A DNA stretch of 64,000 bases from Vittaforma corneae ATCC 50505 (Eukaryota > Microsporidia > Nosematidae), in assembly GCF_000231115.1 (NCBI RefSeq), contig NW_006889839.1, forward strand, positions 47,836 to 111,835. The letters run 5' to 3'. The first letter of the stretch is position 1. Each line of letters starts with the position of its first letter. This document shows positions 49,076-60,371 of this stretch, in pieces. The translations under genes were made by a program, and so were the position numbers. The notes beneath the pieces are model-generated. The model saw only the letters and a list, made by a program, of their open reading frames with translations, ran no database searches and was not told the DNA's origin.

Positions 49076-50072
49076 ATGAACATTGCACTCAGAGAAAAGG
49101 AGTTTATAGATGTCTCAAAGCAAGCTATTGAATCTGTCAAGGCTTTACCGTCGTCCATGGGGCCTAGAGTACTTCTTGCGTCTAGAGACAGGAGGGCATA
49201 CATTGTGAGTCTTTCGCAGGATTTGGCCAATGCTTCTTCAAAAGTAATCAAGGCCTATGAAGATGAGCATAGAAAGAGGATAACTGACGCAGAGTACAGC
49301 CCAGTTGGAGACAAAGTGATAACTGTTTCGGCAGATAATCAAATCATCATCTGGGATAGAGAAGAGAAGACGTTTCAGAGGTTTAGTGGGCACAACAGAG
49401 CCATAACATCAGTTACGCTCAATTCAAAGAACAACAAAATTGTTACTGGATCTGAAGATGGTGCTTTTATTCCTTTGGAATACTCTTGGGGAGAAAATAG
49501 CGGTTTTTGATAAGTCCATTGAGCATGCACACAAGATGTGGGTTAATGCAGTTGGGTTTGTTCCAAAGAGCAACGATGTTCTTGTAACTGCCAGTGAGGA
49601 TGGCACAGTCAAAATGTGGGATCTTGAATCCAACAGACTCCTCAAAACCTTCTTCAATGGTGCACTCATTGATTATGAAAAGGCCAAGGAGAACAAGACG
49701 CAGGTTAAAGACTGCGACTATGATCTTGCAGTTAAGGCCATAGCATTTTCCAAAGAGGGATCGCTTCTTGCTTACGGCGGCAGAAACTGCAAGGTTTATC
49801 TGCTGAATCTTGCCGATGGAGAGTTTCTACAGACTATTGATATTCCCGACAAGGTCATTGCACTTGCTTACGGTGAAACCCAGCCGTTAGTGGCTATTTC
49901 TATTCCCAATAAAATCCTACTTTGGAATATTATTGAAAATAAAATGGCTGCGGAGTATGTGTTTGCTCAGAAGGGCGAGAACTACTGCAGGTCGTTAGTT
50001 TTCATTGGAGATGAAATAATTGCAGGATTTGATGATGGCAGGGTGGCTAGAATTGAGTTGTCCAGAAATTAA
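49076..50072 (+). CDS. ASC1: RACK1/Asc1 WD-repeat ribosomal scaffold, frame broken at 49472-49473
   Basis: About 331 residues, seven WD repeats over two frames. The first gives ITVSADNQIIIWD-type repeats (near residues 85-95); the second opens at WNTLGEKIAVFDKS, the family's diagnostic L-W-N-T-L-G block, and goes on with WVNAVGFVP, SEDGTVKMWDL, and YGGRNCKVYLL. One C too many in TTCCTTT breaks the frame. RACK1 binds the 40S subunit near eIF4E-linked sites and links it to signalling. Length is right for the family (about 315-330). The start follows CCCATACAA. Confidence 0.85.
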
Positions 50073-50259
50073 ATGCTTAATTTGAGGTCCTTTTTCTGGT
50101 TGATGTTTACACAGTTTAATATTTGCTTAAAATGCACTGCAATGAAAGCATCTTAAAGGCGTTTTTATCTTAACAGACTATCGGTCTGGCTTGTTTTTAC
50201 GTCATAGCCATGTTACTCTCCGAGTCTCCCCTTCAGAGCATTTTTTCCAAGGCCGTAAA

Positions 50260-52059
50260 ATGGAGTATGGGTTTAGCAGGAAGCTCTACCCTTCTCAAAT
50301 AAAATTAATACAAGACGTTATCAACACAATCAATCAAAAGAAGATGGCAATTGTAAGTAGCCCCACCGGAACCGGAAAGACACTTTCTCTTCTGTGCGCC
50401 TTGACCAATTTTGTGAAAAAATCTACCCAGGAAGAGGATCTTTTTGAATTGCTCAGTCGTACCAATAGAACAAAGATTTACTACTGCTCAAGAACACACT
50501 CCCAGCTATCGCAGGTCATCAGTGAGCTAAGGTCCTGTAAATATCGGTACAAGAGCATTATTTTGGGATCTAGAAAAGTATACTGTGTCAACAACGAAGT
50601 TAATAAAATTACGAACATTGATCTGCTAAATGACAGATGCAAGGAGATGATTAGGGACGACAGTTGTAAGTATCATGGAAAGGAGTACTATACACATGAA
50701 ACTCTGGATATTGAAGAACTGAAAGCCTGTGGAATTAAAGAGCGCTTCTGCCCATACTACCACGCCAAAAATAGATCTGCAGACTGTGAGATTGTGCTGC
50801 TTCCTTACAATCTGTTATTTACAGCTGAGGGACGTAAAAGCCTTGACATTTCATTAAAAGATAAAATTGTTGTTGTTGACGAGGCTCATAATATTTACGA
50901 TACTGTGATCCAGTTAAACAGTGCAGAGCTCAGCTGGGACTCGATAAAGCTTATTTTCAATGCAAAAGGATTAAGCGAGGATCTGAAGTTTATTACTTCA
51001 AGTATACTTTCATTCAGATCACGAGTATTCCAAAATAATCAAAAAAGGACTCAAAATACATTGGATGGAGAAAACGGTGTTGGCAATGAGAGTGTGTATT
51101 CTGTAGTCAATTTCCTCATTGAGTGCAAAATAGCCAAGTTCAACATGCTTGAGATAGCTGATTTCATAGAAACGAACAAGCTGGCCCAGAAAAATGACAT
51201 GAAAAGCATTTTTGAGTTTGCAAAGTTTCTAAAGCTCCTCACATTCAGTGACAGCTCGGGGCGAATATTTGCTAATAACAGCAAGATAAAGTTCTCATGC
51301 ATAAGTCCAAAGATGTATTTTGAAGAGCTTAGTGAGTGCGCATCTGTCATATTTGCAGGTGGAACCATGGAACCAATCGCAAGTTTGAAGGCGATATTTC
51401 CTGAAATGCTCTATTTTACATATCCTGCTGTAAATGAAAATTTCGAGTCCGTGATAATAACGGAAACTGTAACCGGCAAACAAATCAATTTGAGTTTTAG
51501 CTATAGAAATGAGCAGATAGATGATGTTCTGAATACATTGATTGCGCTATCTAATCCTGTGGTTACAGGCGGAGTAGTAATCTTTGTACCGTCCAAGCAG
51601 TTCATGGAATTGCTTAAAAAATCACAAAAGATTGGTAATTTCAGGAGAAAAGTATATTTTGGGGACGATGTCTTGTTTGAAGATTTCAAAAGTAAGCCAG
51701 AGATTTTAATTGCAATCATGGGCGGGTCTCTTAGTGAGGGCATTAACTTTTCAGACGAAGTCTGCAGACTTTTAGTTGTTGTTGGGGTTCCGTATCCCAC
51801 AAGATCGGTGGAGATAATGGAACGAGCAAAGTCCGTTAAAGATTACGAAACACTAGTTGCAATGAAAACTGTCAATCAAACCGTTGGTAGAGCCATCAGA
51901 CATAAGGACGACTATGCTGCCATTGTTCTGCTAGACTGCAGATATTTGGCTCTAAAAGAAAGGCTCAGTCCTTGGCTGCACGCAAAAACTAAAATATGTA
52001 AATTTTCCGAAGGTCTTTTGAGAATCAACAGTTTCCTGAAAAGCTCCCTTGATAAATAA
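50260..52059 (+). CDS. CHL1: Chl1/DDX11-type Fe-S DNA helicase
   Basis: A 599-residue superfamily 2 helicase of the XPD-like group. Walker A SSPTGTGKT is near residue 34, then YYCSRTHSQLSQV (motif Ia). The Fe-S cysteine set includes C-V-N-N, C-K-E-M, C-K-Y-H and C-P-Y-Y-H. DEAH box V-V-D-E-A-H-N is near 210; C-terminal motifs include GSLSEGINF (motif V) and QTVGRAIRH (motif VI). Chl1 acts in sister-chromatid cohesion and replication-linked repair; the GSRKVYCVN wording favours Chl1 over XPD or FANCJ. Length is reduced from about 860. The frame is open 23 codons further only from TTG, so the ATG at 50260 is used. Confidence 0.85.
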   Translation: MEYGFSRKLYPSQIKLIQDVINTINQKKMAIVSSPTGTGKTLSLLCALTNFVKKSTQEEDLFELLSRTNRTKIYYCSRTHSQLSQVISELRSCKYRYKSIILGSRKVYCVNNEVNKITNIDLLNDRCKEMIRDDSCKYHGKEYYTHETLDIEELKACGIKERFCPYYHAKNRSADCEIVLLPYNLLFTAEGRKSLDISLKDKIVVVDEAHNIYDTVIQLNSAELSWDSIKLIFNAKGLSEDLKFITSSILSFRSRVFQNNQKRTQNTLDGENGVGNESVYSVVNFLIECKIAKFNMLEIADFIETNKLAQKNDMKSIFEFAKFLKLLTFSDSSGRIFANNSKIKFSCISPKMYFEELSECASVIFAGGTMEPIASLKAIFPEMLYFTYPAVNENFESVIITETVTGKQINLSFSYRNEQIDDVLNTLIALSNPVVTGGVVIFVPSKQFMELLKKSQKIGNFRRKVYFGDDVLFEDFKSKPEILIAIMGGSLSEGINFSDEVCRLLVVVGVPYPTRSVEIMERAKSVKDYETLVAMKTVNQTVGRAIRHKDDYAAIVLLDCRYLALKERLSPWLHAKTKICKFSEGLLRINSFLKSSLDK

Positions 52060-52132
52060 ATAGCTGATGAATTATTTTAAACTCAATGCATTTCAATTTA
52101 TTTATTATTTTCAAGTTAAAGGCATATCAAGC

Positions 52133-52792
52133 TTATCTATATCTTTGTGTATGTTTTAGATTCATTCCAGGAAACACTCCATTTTTAACTTCCAAAAGCT
52201 TCAGCGCAAGCTTTGGTCCTATTTCTTTCAAATGAACAACGAAATTTTCATCAGTGTTTTGAATAGAAGTGGCATAATGTCTAATATGAACTAGATCGTC
52301 ATCAAAATGAAAGTGCAATGCTCTTCTTGCAGATCTATTCATGGTTCCAAAGTTCTGGAAGAGAGTCTTGGTGCTGCTTTTGCCTTCAAAAGTAATAAAA
52401 GGTGTCGTCCAGTAGATGTCATTTGGAAAGTTTTTGAAATTATTTTCATATTCAATAATTTTGAAGGAGTAGGTCGGTCCAGTTGGCAACAAGGCTATTC
52501 TTATCTCGTTCTCAGAGATGTAAATGATCTGCTTAACCAGTAATTGTGCTGCAACATCCACAATGTCCTGCAGTTTTGGGTTAACTTCGATTTTAGATAG
52601 ACAATCTGGACTTAAAATTTTTCTAAGCTGCTTGCAGACGGCCTCGGCTTTCTTGGATGGGTGTCTGACAGATACAACAGCTGAATATATCAGCATGGAT
52701 TTCCTAACTTCAAGATCAGCATTATCCTTCTGGTCGTTAGACAATTTCTTCGCGTTTGCTTTGGCTTTATTTCTAGCGAACTGCTTTGGCAT
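52133..52792 (-). CDS. SSF1: Brix-domain ribosome assembly factor SSF1
   Basis: A 219-residue Brix-domain protein. KQLRKILSPDCLSKIEV near residue 75 and the ALLPTGPTYSFKI strand near 115 match the Ssf1/Peter Pan branch. The C-terminal part has D-D-D-L-V-H-I-R-H-Y and VVHLKEIGPKLALKLLEV, the second Brix half's signature E-x-G-P-x-x-x-L-x-L. It acts in pre-60S assembly (27S processing) with Rrp15 and Rrp14 in the nucleolus. The protein is half the yeast length (453 aa), missing the charged tail. The ATG follows CCCATACTA. The 3' end faces the Chl1 gene with about 70 bases between them. Confidence 0.85.
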   Translation of the reverse strand: MPKQFARNKAKANAKKLSNDQKDNADLEVRKSMLIYSAVVSVRHPSKKAEAVCKQLRKILSPDCLSKIEVNPKLQDIVDVAAQLLVKQIIYISENEIRIALLPTGPTYSFKIIEYENNFKNFPNDIYWTTPFITFEGKSSTKTLFQNFGTMNRSARRALHFHFDDDLVHIRHYATSIQNTDENFVVHLKEIGPKLALKLLEVKNGVFPGMNLKHTQRYR

Positions 52793-53389
52793 TAGTATGG
52801 GAGGAGGTAAGTAAATTTTTGGCAAAACTCGCTTGGAGATTCTTGAGTATTAAAAATAAAATATCAAGGCATTCATGCGTAGTACAAAATATAGTGTATT
52901 TGTTAAAGCTTATGATGGGCACTCAATGTAACGATGTTTAGCTAATAGAACGGATGTGTATAGAGCTCAAAGCAATTATTGATGGCTTTGATTCAAAATA
53001 TGATGAAAACTTTGTTCAGCGATGATTTTGATAGAGGCACCCAATTAAACATCAATATGCAATAGAAATATGCCACTGTGCAAAACATCTGTAATACAAC
53101 TATCATTGTATATCCACATCTTGTTACGGTCAAATGCCCATATTCTTGTGTATGCTTATCTTTAGAAACTATGTTTTCCGATTTTTCTTTAAATTTGAAC
53201 AATTTGTTTGCTCTTGATTGAAAAAATAAGAAAATCAGGAAACAGCAGTAGCATCAAAACAGCCAAAGAATAATTGAAAAATTAAAACCCAGGACCACAA
53301 ATCCAAACAATGCTCAATACATATTTTTAACAATTTTTTTAAAAGAATTTTTTTGAAAAGTTTTTACTCTACAGATTTCAGCACCCCCA
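52793..53389. other. Divergent intergenic region, SSF1 / ABCG transporter
   Basis: About 600 bases. The right end holds ACCCCCA before the ABCG ATG. A minus-strand frame at 52993-53202 opens at TTG with one hydrophobic stretch and is not called. Confidence 0.4.
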
Positions 53390-55364
53390 ATGTCTACGCT
53401 GCAGATAGAAGATCTGGTTATCTACAAAAAGAGCGCCAAGCCAGGACAGCCAGAAGACACTGTCCTCATAGTCAAGGGTCTTTCGACTGTATTTGAGTCA
53501 GGAAAGCTCAATGCAATTATGGGTCCCAACGGCTGTGGTAAGACAACTCTGCTTTCGTCAATATATGGGTTAACGGATAAGAAGACAATGACGTCGGGAA
53601 GAATTTTTCTCAACGGTGAGAAGAGAGACCCAGTGTCCTGGTACTCAAGGACATCAATAGCCGAGCAGCTGTCATATATTCCAGAGGATGAGACTGTCGC
53701 ACAAGCTCTTAAATTCTCGTTAGAGCTGAAGAATGCGCGATGCAAGAGCGATAGCAAGTTAAAGGATTACTTAGAAGCTATTGAGAATCTGCATCTATCA
53801 AAGTTGCTTGATACTAAGATTTCTGCTCTCTCTGGTAGGCGAAAAACAAAGAGTAATGATTGCCATCGACCTTATTTCTGACAAGGACATCATCATTTTG
53901 GACGAGCCTACATCTGATCTTGATTCCTATCTTGCCTCGACTCTGATCTGTTTTTTGAAAAAGCTGGCAACAGAGAAGTCTAAGATGATAATACTGACAA
54001 TTCATCAGCCGTCTGAACAAATTGTTAAGCAATTTGACAACATTCTTTTCATGGTCAAGGGATGTGCTGTGTACAGCGGAGCATTTAACCAATTAGATAA
54101 GCTCCTACAGACAAACGGTATTGTTAGACCGGCTGACTGGACCACTTCAGATTTCTTGTTTGAGGCTTTCTATAATAGCTCGACATTTAAGGCCATTAGC
54201 GATCAGAAAGACAATATTTCAATTTTCCTTGAGAAGATTTTTGCTAAGTCAGATGAACTTGTCGATTCTTGCAATGCCTCAAACAAAAGTTCAAAGTTTG
54301 TGAGCTGGGCATTTGACCTTCCCCAAATCAGTATTCTGTTGAAAAAATCTTTGCGACAAGTTTTTTCTAGAAAGATGTTTTATTATAGAATTGTAGTCTG
54401 TCTTATACTGCTGTTCTTGTTGCCATTCTTTCAAAGGGAGTTCTTCCAGAGTCCTTCACAAGATGCTTTCAAGTCGATTGCCGAGAATTTAACTGCATCT
54501 GGCAATCAAAACACATCAGCTATTACTGATATTATTAATGTATCAGGCACCGATAATGCCGTTTTCAAGGCTCTTTCCCATATCTACACGTTTATACAAA
54601 ACCATTCTGTATCCATCATAATGGTTGGCTGCAATTTGTACTCGATATTAATGACATCTGAAGTCTTCGCTTCTATCGTTTTAGATGAAAAAGAGATGCT
54701 TTTGGGACACTTCAAGCCTAGCTCCTACATTATCTCCGCTTTTGCAACTGAATACATCGTCTACCTCTGCACAGGCATTCTGATTTATGCTGGACTGTTG
54801 ATTATTGGCATAGGAAGTCGCTTATATGCACTTTCTATTTTAAGAATCATTATGTCACACGTGCTTTTCTCATTTACGATTGTTCTCGTAAATGTTCTTG
54901 GATTTGCTTCTGGCTTGCCGCTCACGATTAGAGAGATGGTTAAACTAATGATATTATATACTCCTATCATGCTTTATATGGGATTCCCAGCCGTCGTTGA
55001 GTTTGTTAGTGAGATTAGTAGCATCTTGGCAATGCCATTAAGAATACTGTTCGCCATTGTTGACTTCATGTTCCCATCGATCCTGGTCTTTACATACACA
55101 AACCAAATCATCCAATCAAAGTTTAGCAAAGAATTTGAGGATGTCTTGAAGGACGTTAGTGATGATAGTGCGAAGGCAACATTGAGCTTTATTTCGGAAT
55201 TCTTCAGCAAAAGTGTTTCATATCTTGCCAAAGGCACTTATGGAATATTCCCTGAGCAAATTGGTGTACTTCCAGTACTGATTGCATCTTTAGTGGTCAT
55301 TCCACTGGCCACACTCGCCATTTTTACCTATAAGTTTTCGCCAAGAGTTTCTCTCAATCCTTAA
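53390..55364 (+). CDS. ABCG/White-type ABC half-transporter, frame broken near 53834-53839
   Basis: About 657 residues over two frames. The first holds the nucleotide-binding domain start: MGPNGCGKTTLL (Walker A) near residue 45. The signature LSGGEKQRV is split by one extra base in GGTAGGC. The second holds Walker B IIILDEPTSDLD, the H-loop TIHQPS, then six transmembrane helices (about 320-650). NBD-then-TMD order defines the G family, which work as dimers and export lipids or drugs. The ATG directly follows CACCCCCA. With one base removed, NBD and TMD join correctly, so the break is probably a base-call problem. Confidence 0.88.
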
Positions 55365-55578
55365 TTAAACTTAGGTACTCAATGTTTGTTTTCTTATAGC
55401 AATCTTGCTTACATCTATATTTTTATAAAGCCGCTACAGACGGATTTCTGAACGTTTTATCTTCAGAATCTTCCGCCTGTCTTGGAACATAAAAACAACA
55501 TGGATAGTATCCCAAACTTCACCAATTTATTCATCAGTCTACTTTGAAACATATGTCGGTCCATCTTCGAACTATTAT

Positions 55579-56844
55579 CTAGGCTGTCCATTTTATGGTA
55601 CTCATGTCTATGCCACTTTTTGCCATTTCATATAGCGGGGACATCTCCCTAAGTGCTTTTACAGAGTGTGATGTTTGTTCAGCCAGCTTATCTACATCTT
55701 CTTCCATTGTGAATCTTCCTATTCCAAATCTAATAGAAGAATGGGCCAGGTCCTCAGATGTTCCCAGCGCTCGAAGGACATACGAAGGCTCTAATGAGGC
55801 AGATGTGCATGCACTACCACTGCTCAGGGCATAGTTCTTTAACTTCATTAAAAGCCCCTCGCCCTCAACATACGGAAACGATATGTTTAGACATCCAGCT
55901 ATGGTTTTTACACCATTTTTAACTATATCGCCACCGAGACTCTCTTTGATCTTTGTATAGAGCCTATCTGCCAGCCTAGATACATGACTACAGTCCTCTT
56001 CCATCTCCTCCTTGGCAATTTTTGCTGCTGCTCCAAGCCCAACTGCCAGAAATGTGGGCGTTGTTCCACTTCGTAATCCCTTCTCCTGCGAGCCTCCATG
56101 TATCAGCGGCAATATTCTAATCTTCGGTCTTCTCCTCACATACAAGGCACCAATACCCTTTGGTCCGTATATCTTATGCCCCGAAATGCTCATCATTCCG
56201 ATATTGCACTTCTTTACATCGAGTGGGGTCTTGCCGTAGGCCTGTGCTGCATCCGTATGGAATACTATGCCGTGCTCCTTGCATATCTTTCCTATCTCCT
56301 CTATTGGATTCACAACGCCTATCTCATTGTTAACTGTCATTATTGATATAAGCTTGGTCTTGGGCCTTATGGCGGCCTTGAGCTTTTCAAGATCAATAGA
56401 TCCGTTTTTTTCAACAGGAAGGTACGTCACCTCTACGCCCTTTTCCTCTAAGTATCTGCATGTTTCCAAGACTGCCTTGTGCTCTATCTGTGAGGTTATT
56501 ATGTGAAGGTCATAATTGTTGTACTCAGAAAACCTTTGAGTGCAAGATTAATGGACTCGGTGGCTCCGCTTGTAAATATAATCTCTTTTGGGGTCTGCAT
56601 TTACCAAATCTGCCACTTGTTTTCTGCTATTTTCTGTTGCTTTTTCAGCTTCCCAGCCAAATGAATGCGAACGGCTGTGGGGATTGCCATAAAAAGACGT
56701 AAGATATGGCAACATCGCATCGAGTACTCTTGGATCCACCGGTGTTGTGGCCTGAAAGTCAAAATATCTTCTTGTTGGCACGTCCTTCGATATTGTGCTT
56801 AGTGTTGTATCTTTCCCTGTGCTTTCACTTCTGGTTGGAATCAT
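55579..56844 (-). CDS. NFS1: Cysteine desulfurase NFS1 (IscS type), two compensating frame breaks
   Basis: About 421 residues, three frames joined. Frame one has [20 protein letters not shown] and [10 protein letters not shown]. After an AAAA run (56586-56589) a middle frame gives [18 protein letters not shown]; after a TTTT run (56529-56532) the last gives [13 protein letters not shown]. Key sites are intact: [12 protein letters not shown] (PLP lysine) and the SSGSACTS loop (persulfide Cys). NFS1 supplies sulfur for Fe-S clusters in the mitosome with Isd11 and frataxin. One base less and one base more restore the frame, so length stays normal. CCCTA stands before the ATG. No long targeting leader is visible. 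Confidence 0.9.
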
Positions 56845-57366
56845 TAGGGATAAATTTTTAAAAGATTTGTAGACAACATGGCAAAATCATATTAGTAAAT
56901 ATCTAAAAGGAACTTAGTAATAGATCAAGCAAAAACTGAAACATGATGTGAAGAGTTTAAATGTTTGAGCGAGCAGCAAGTTTGGTCAAAAATATAATAA
57001 GCTATTTTCTATATTGCTGGTTGATAGTGCAAGTGTTGGGCTGAGCACATCGGCTAAGAAATGCAAAGCAAATATCTTTGTTTTTGCAATGCATCTGTCT
57101 ATTTCTTAACGTAGCTTGGCTTCCGAAATGTATAATTTTATCGTATTTATCCAGCCAAGATTAAAATACAAGGCCAAATATGAAAAGATATTGTATTCCA
57201 TAGTATTCTGCTGGAAAACTAATACGCCTTTGTTTTGTAGCTTAAAGTTCGTTATCATGATTGCCAGTTGACATATGCTTTTTACTATTCTCGGTCTATT
57301 ATGCCAGTCTCTTTTTAGTTTTAAAGGAGAGCTTTGAATTTGCAAATTCTGCAGCCCCCTGAGAGA
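56845..57366. other. Divergent intergenic region, NFS1 / tail-anchored protein
   Basis: About 520 bases. The right end holds CCCCC (57355-57359) a few bases before the ATG at 57367. The minus-strand frame at 57106-57375 is not convincing. Confidence 0.4.
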
Positions 57367-59135
57367 ATGACACAACTCCTAATGAGCTTAGCCAATAGCT
57401 ACATAACCAGCAAAATATACAATCTTTTTGGATTTTCTGGTGGCCGGCAAGAAGATCCAAAGCCTCTGGAACTCTTCTCAACGGATATTGACACCGAACT
57501 TTTCGAAGGAAAGTACTTTGCACAGTACAAAACAGAGCCGTTCTACGAGCCCTATGTGTTGAGCTATTTCAAAGACTTCAACATGATGGGTTTGCATTTC
57601 CAAAAAGTGGCCGAAAAGCTTCCCAATGCCGATCGTAAATACGATCCAAATGTGTTAATCAATGAATACGAAAAGCATTACAACAGATTTAAATCCGATA
57701 GACCACCAAAATATGCCAGCCCATTGTCATTTAACTCATTCAATAAGACGAGCCTAGAAGCATTAGGGCTGCTAAAGGACAGAGCAGAGAAGTCAGTACA
57801 TCCAAACTCAAAATACTTGGCATGTATTATAAAGTCCTTTGAGACTTTTCTTCGGAAAATTGACAAGAAGAATACAGATAAGTCTTGGATGCCAGTTTCC
57901 AAGTTGTCCTTTGACCTGGTTAACTATCTGTACTTTGTTCAGGAAAAGTATGGATTTAGTACTGTGCCGCAAATAATAAAAATACTGGAAATAATGTCAG
58001 CTGTCGAAGTTAATTCTCAGTCCATGCTTATGAAAAAATCGTTGGAGCACGAAAAGATGAATTTTGATAACAGGGCTGATTTTGATGTGTATTTCCAAGC
58101 TGCATTGGCAATTGAAAAAATATCAACAAATTTAATGAGGGATTTGGAGTCGACATTCTCTAATCGGTATGCAAATGACCTTCCATTAGTGCATATTTGC
58201 AATAGATTTCAGTGCTTGATGTTCATACTATACATGGCTGCTGATTTGCCACACAGCATAGAGCAGTCTACTGAAATTAAGATCAGAAACACGTTTCTGG
58301 CCAACCTAACAGGCTCGTTTATTCATGTGTTACTGAGCTACTTTGACCTGAAGCACTCAATGGTCAGCATGATCTACTACATTACTATGGCTCATTCCAA
58401 AAATCTTGAATTGCTACAGGCAGCATATAGTGCACTTGGCCTTGCAACAAAAGCTCTTCAATCTAGCATTTTCGCAGCCACAAATCACCATGGCTTTGAC
58501 GAGACAGAATTGATATATCCTGGCGATGTCTACGGCCTGGTTAAGGAACACTTCTACAATCCGATAATAGAATATATGTGCACACTTTTCTTACAGATTA
58601 CTACTGACCGTCGGCCTTTCAGTGAAAACTTGGCTTTGGTTTCTGATTTGTCAAGAGTTTTCTCCACACTTTTGGGTCGAAAGACTGAACAGACAAATTT
58701 TATGACAGATTGGTGGATTTTGCAGTCAAAAACTTTGAGCAGCCTCTTCCCAAGGACAAGCCAATATTCGAGCATTTTGTTGAATCATATGTCACAAGCC
58801 TTATGCAAGATCTTGAAAATAATACCCCTCGTTTGAGAAGTGTTTTTTCCGCTTCAAAATTTTCAGACGAATACGTAAGAGTTTTCGAACCTGATGAGCT
58901 GTTTTACAAGATTGATCTAGGCAAAATTTTTTCACATGCAAAAGAAGAAAAGACGGGCTCTAACGACGAGTTTTTGAAGAAGAGGCAGCAGCAAATTCAT
59001 TCGAATATTAGACGCTTAAAGATTTGCAATACATTATTCATGTCTTCAGCTGTTGTGTTAGTGGTGATAGACTCGCTTGCTCTTTATACGCTGTATTTAA
59101 AAAGAAGCAGAAATCAAGGCGTAACTAGCATGTAG
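57367..59135 (+). CDS. Large helical tail-anchored protein, unknown, frame broken at 58698-58701
   Basis: About 589 residues over two frames. Mostly helical and soluble, with a proline-rich start, then regular amphipathic helices. Near the end a TTTT run (58698-58701) lacks a T; adding one joins QTNFYDRLVDFAVKN and the rest. The last 40 residues hold a single transmembrane helix (LFMSSAVVLVVIDSLALYTLY) and a short basic tail, so it is probably inserted post-translationally with the bulk in the cytosol. No family recognised; likely lineage-specific. The ATG at 57367 follows CCCCCTGAGAGA, and the frame before it opens only at TTG. Confidence 0.6.
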
Positions 59136-59401
59136 AAATAATTTATAAGCTCTATGCATTGTCTGTTCGAGCATCTTCAATTAGAATTAATAAATTGTTA
59201 TGATTTTATTTGCAATACTAAGAAGTCTGATGGTAGCATGCACAATACCGAAAGCGCATGTGCGTATACACAGCATTGGCATGCTATGCTTGGAGTGTGA
59301 AAAGTAAATTTGATGCATATGAATCCTTTTTTATTTAATTAACTAAAATTAAAAACAATGCAACCTCCTTTCAGCTATTTTGTAGAAAGCGCAAAGTCTA
59401 C

Positions 59402-60227
59402 TTAGCAATCACATTGCGTAACATAGTAGCAGTTGTACTCAAAGTACCGGGGGTCCATTTCTAGATCCCTGATAACATCATCAAGAAGAACATGTCTTGA
59501 AAAACTACCAAGCCTAGCGATAGATTTTCTAATATTAACTATATGAATGTGCAGTCTGAAATATGAGGGCCTGTAGTGAAAATACAGACACAGGTGTTCT
59601 CTGTGAACTCCTAACTGATCACAAAGGACATAGATATTCTCTCTTGCATTTTTCAGCAAGCCCACATGCGACCCATTCAGGTTTCGTATTGATCTCAAGG
59701 TGCAATCTTTAAATATCATTAGTAAATACATCTGATCTACTGACATCTGGTCCCACTTGTAGTCTGCAATTACCAAGTAGTGGTCATTTTCAAAATACAC
59801 TTTCTCTTTTACATCTTTATTGGAAAACAATGTTATCCAACCAGCTCGTTCTGAGAAAGTCGTCGCTTTTCAGATATTCCTCAAAGGTTTCAACACTATA
59901 CCTGTATTTTCTGATATACTTTTGAATGTGCTTATCGGTTGCTGGATAAATGAGTCTAGGAGAGAACATGACTGGAACTAGCAGTTTCTTGGGGGTGTTT
60001 GCATCGCATTGCACCAGCATTTCCTTATAAAACCTATTTAGATCGATGGATGGCTGGGGCAGTGTATAAACAGCTCTGTGCGCATCGATGCTACCAATGA
60101 AAACGGTCGAATCTTCAGTAAAAACGACACTGGTGGGTATGAACTTGAATATTCCTTCCATGATGGGTCCCATGTAAAAAATTACAAATGACGACCCATC
60201 TAAAGCAGAGGTAGTTGCCAGGAACAT
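59402..60227 (-). CDS. DCS1: Scavenger mRNA-decapping enzyme DcpS, frame broken at 59824-59827
   Basis: About 274 residues. The first frame has LIYPATDKHIQKYIR (near residue 95), the hinge of the DcpS family. After one T too many in GTTTTCC, the second gives VKEKVYFENDHYLVIADYKWDQ, SIRNLNGSHVGLLKN and the HIT motif FHYRPSYFRLHIHIV. The first His of the HIT triad is Arg; the central catalytic His is kept. DcpS hydrolyses m7GpppN left from 3'-5' mRNA decay. The N-terminal domain is short. The first in-frame ATG is at 60227, but the open frame runs on about 37 codons with coding-like character and no ATG; a missed start or intron is possible. Confidence 0.85.
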
Positions 60228-60371
60228 GGCTGTCTCCTGACCATACAAAGACCTGGCGGGGATGGCATCAGACCTATCATCTAAAAAGCCGATACAAAAA
60301 TACAGGTTATACTCACAATTGGATTTCCTTGCAAAAATTACCTAAAAGAGCATATGCCAGCCTATTTTAAT

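Noticed and set aside
52993..53202. Minus-strand 69-codon frame with one hydrophobic segment
   Set aside because: Opens at TTG in the ABCG promoter region; no start motif or family.
57106..57375. Minus-strand 89-codon frame
   Set aside because: Overlaps the start of the tail-anchored gene and lacks any family feature.
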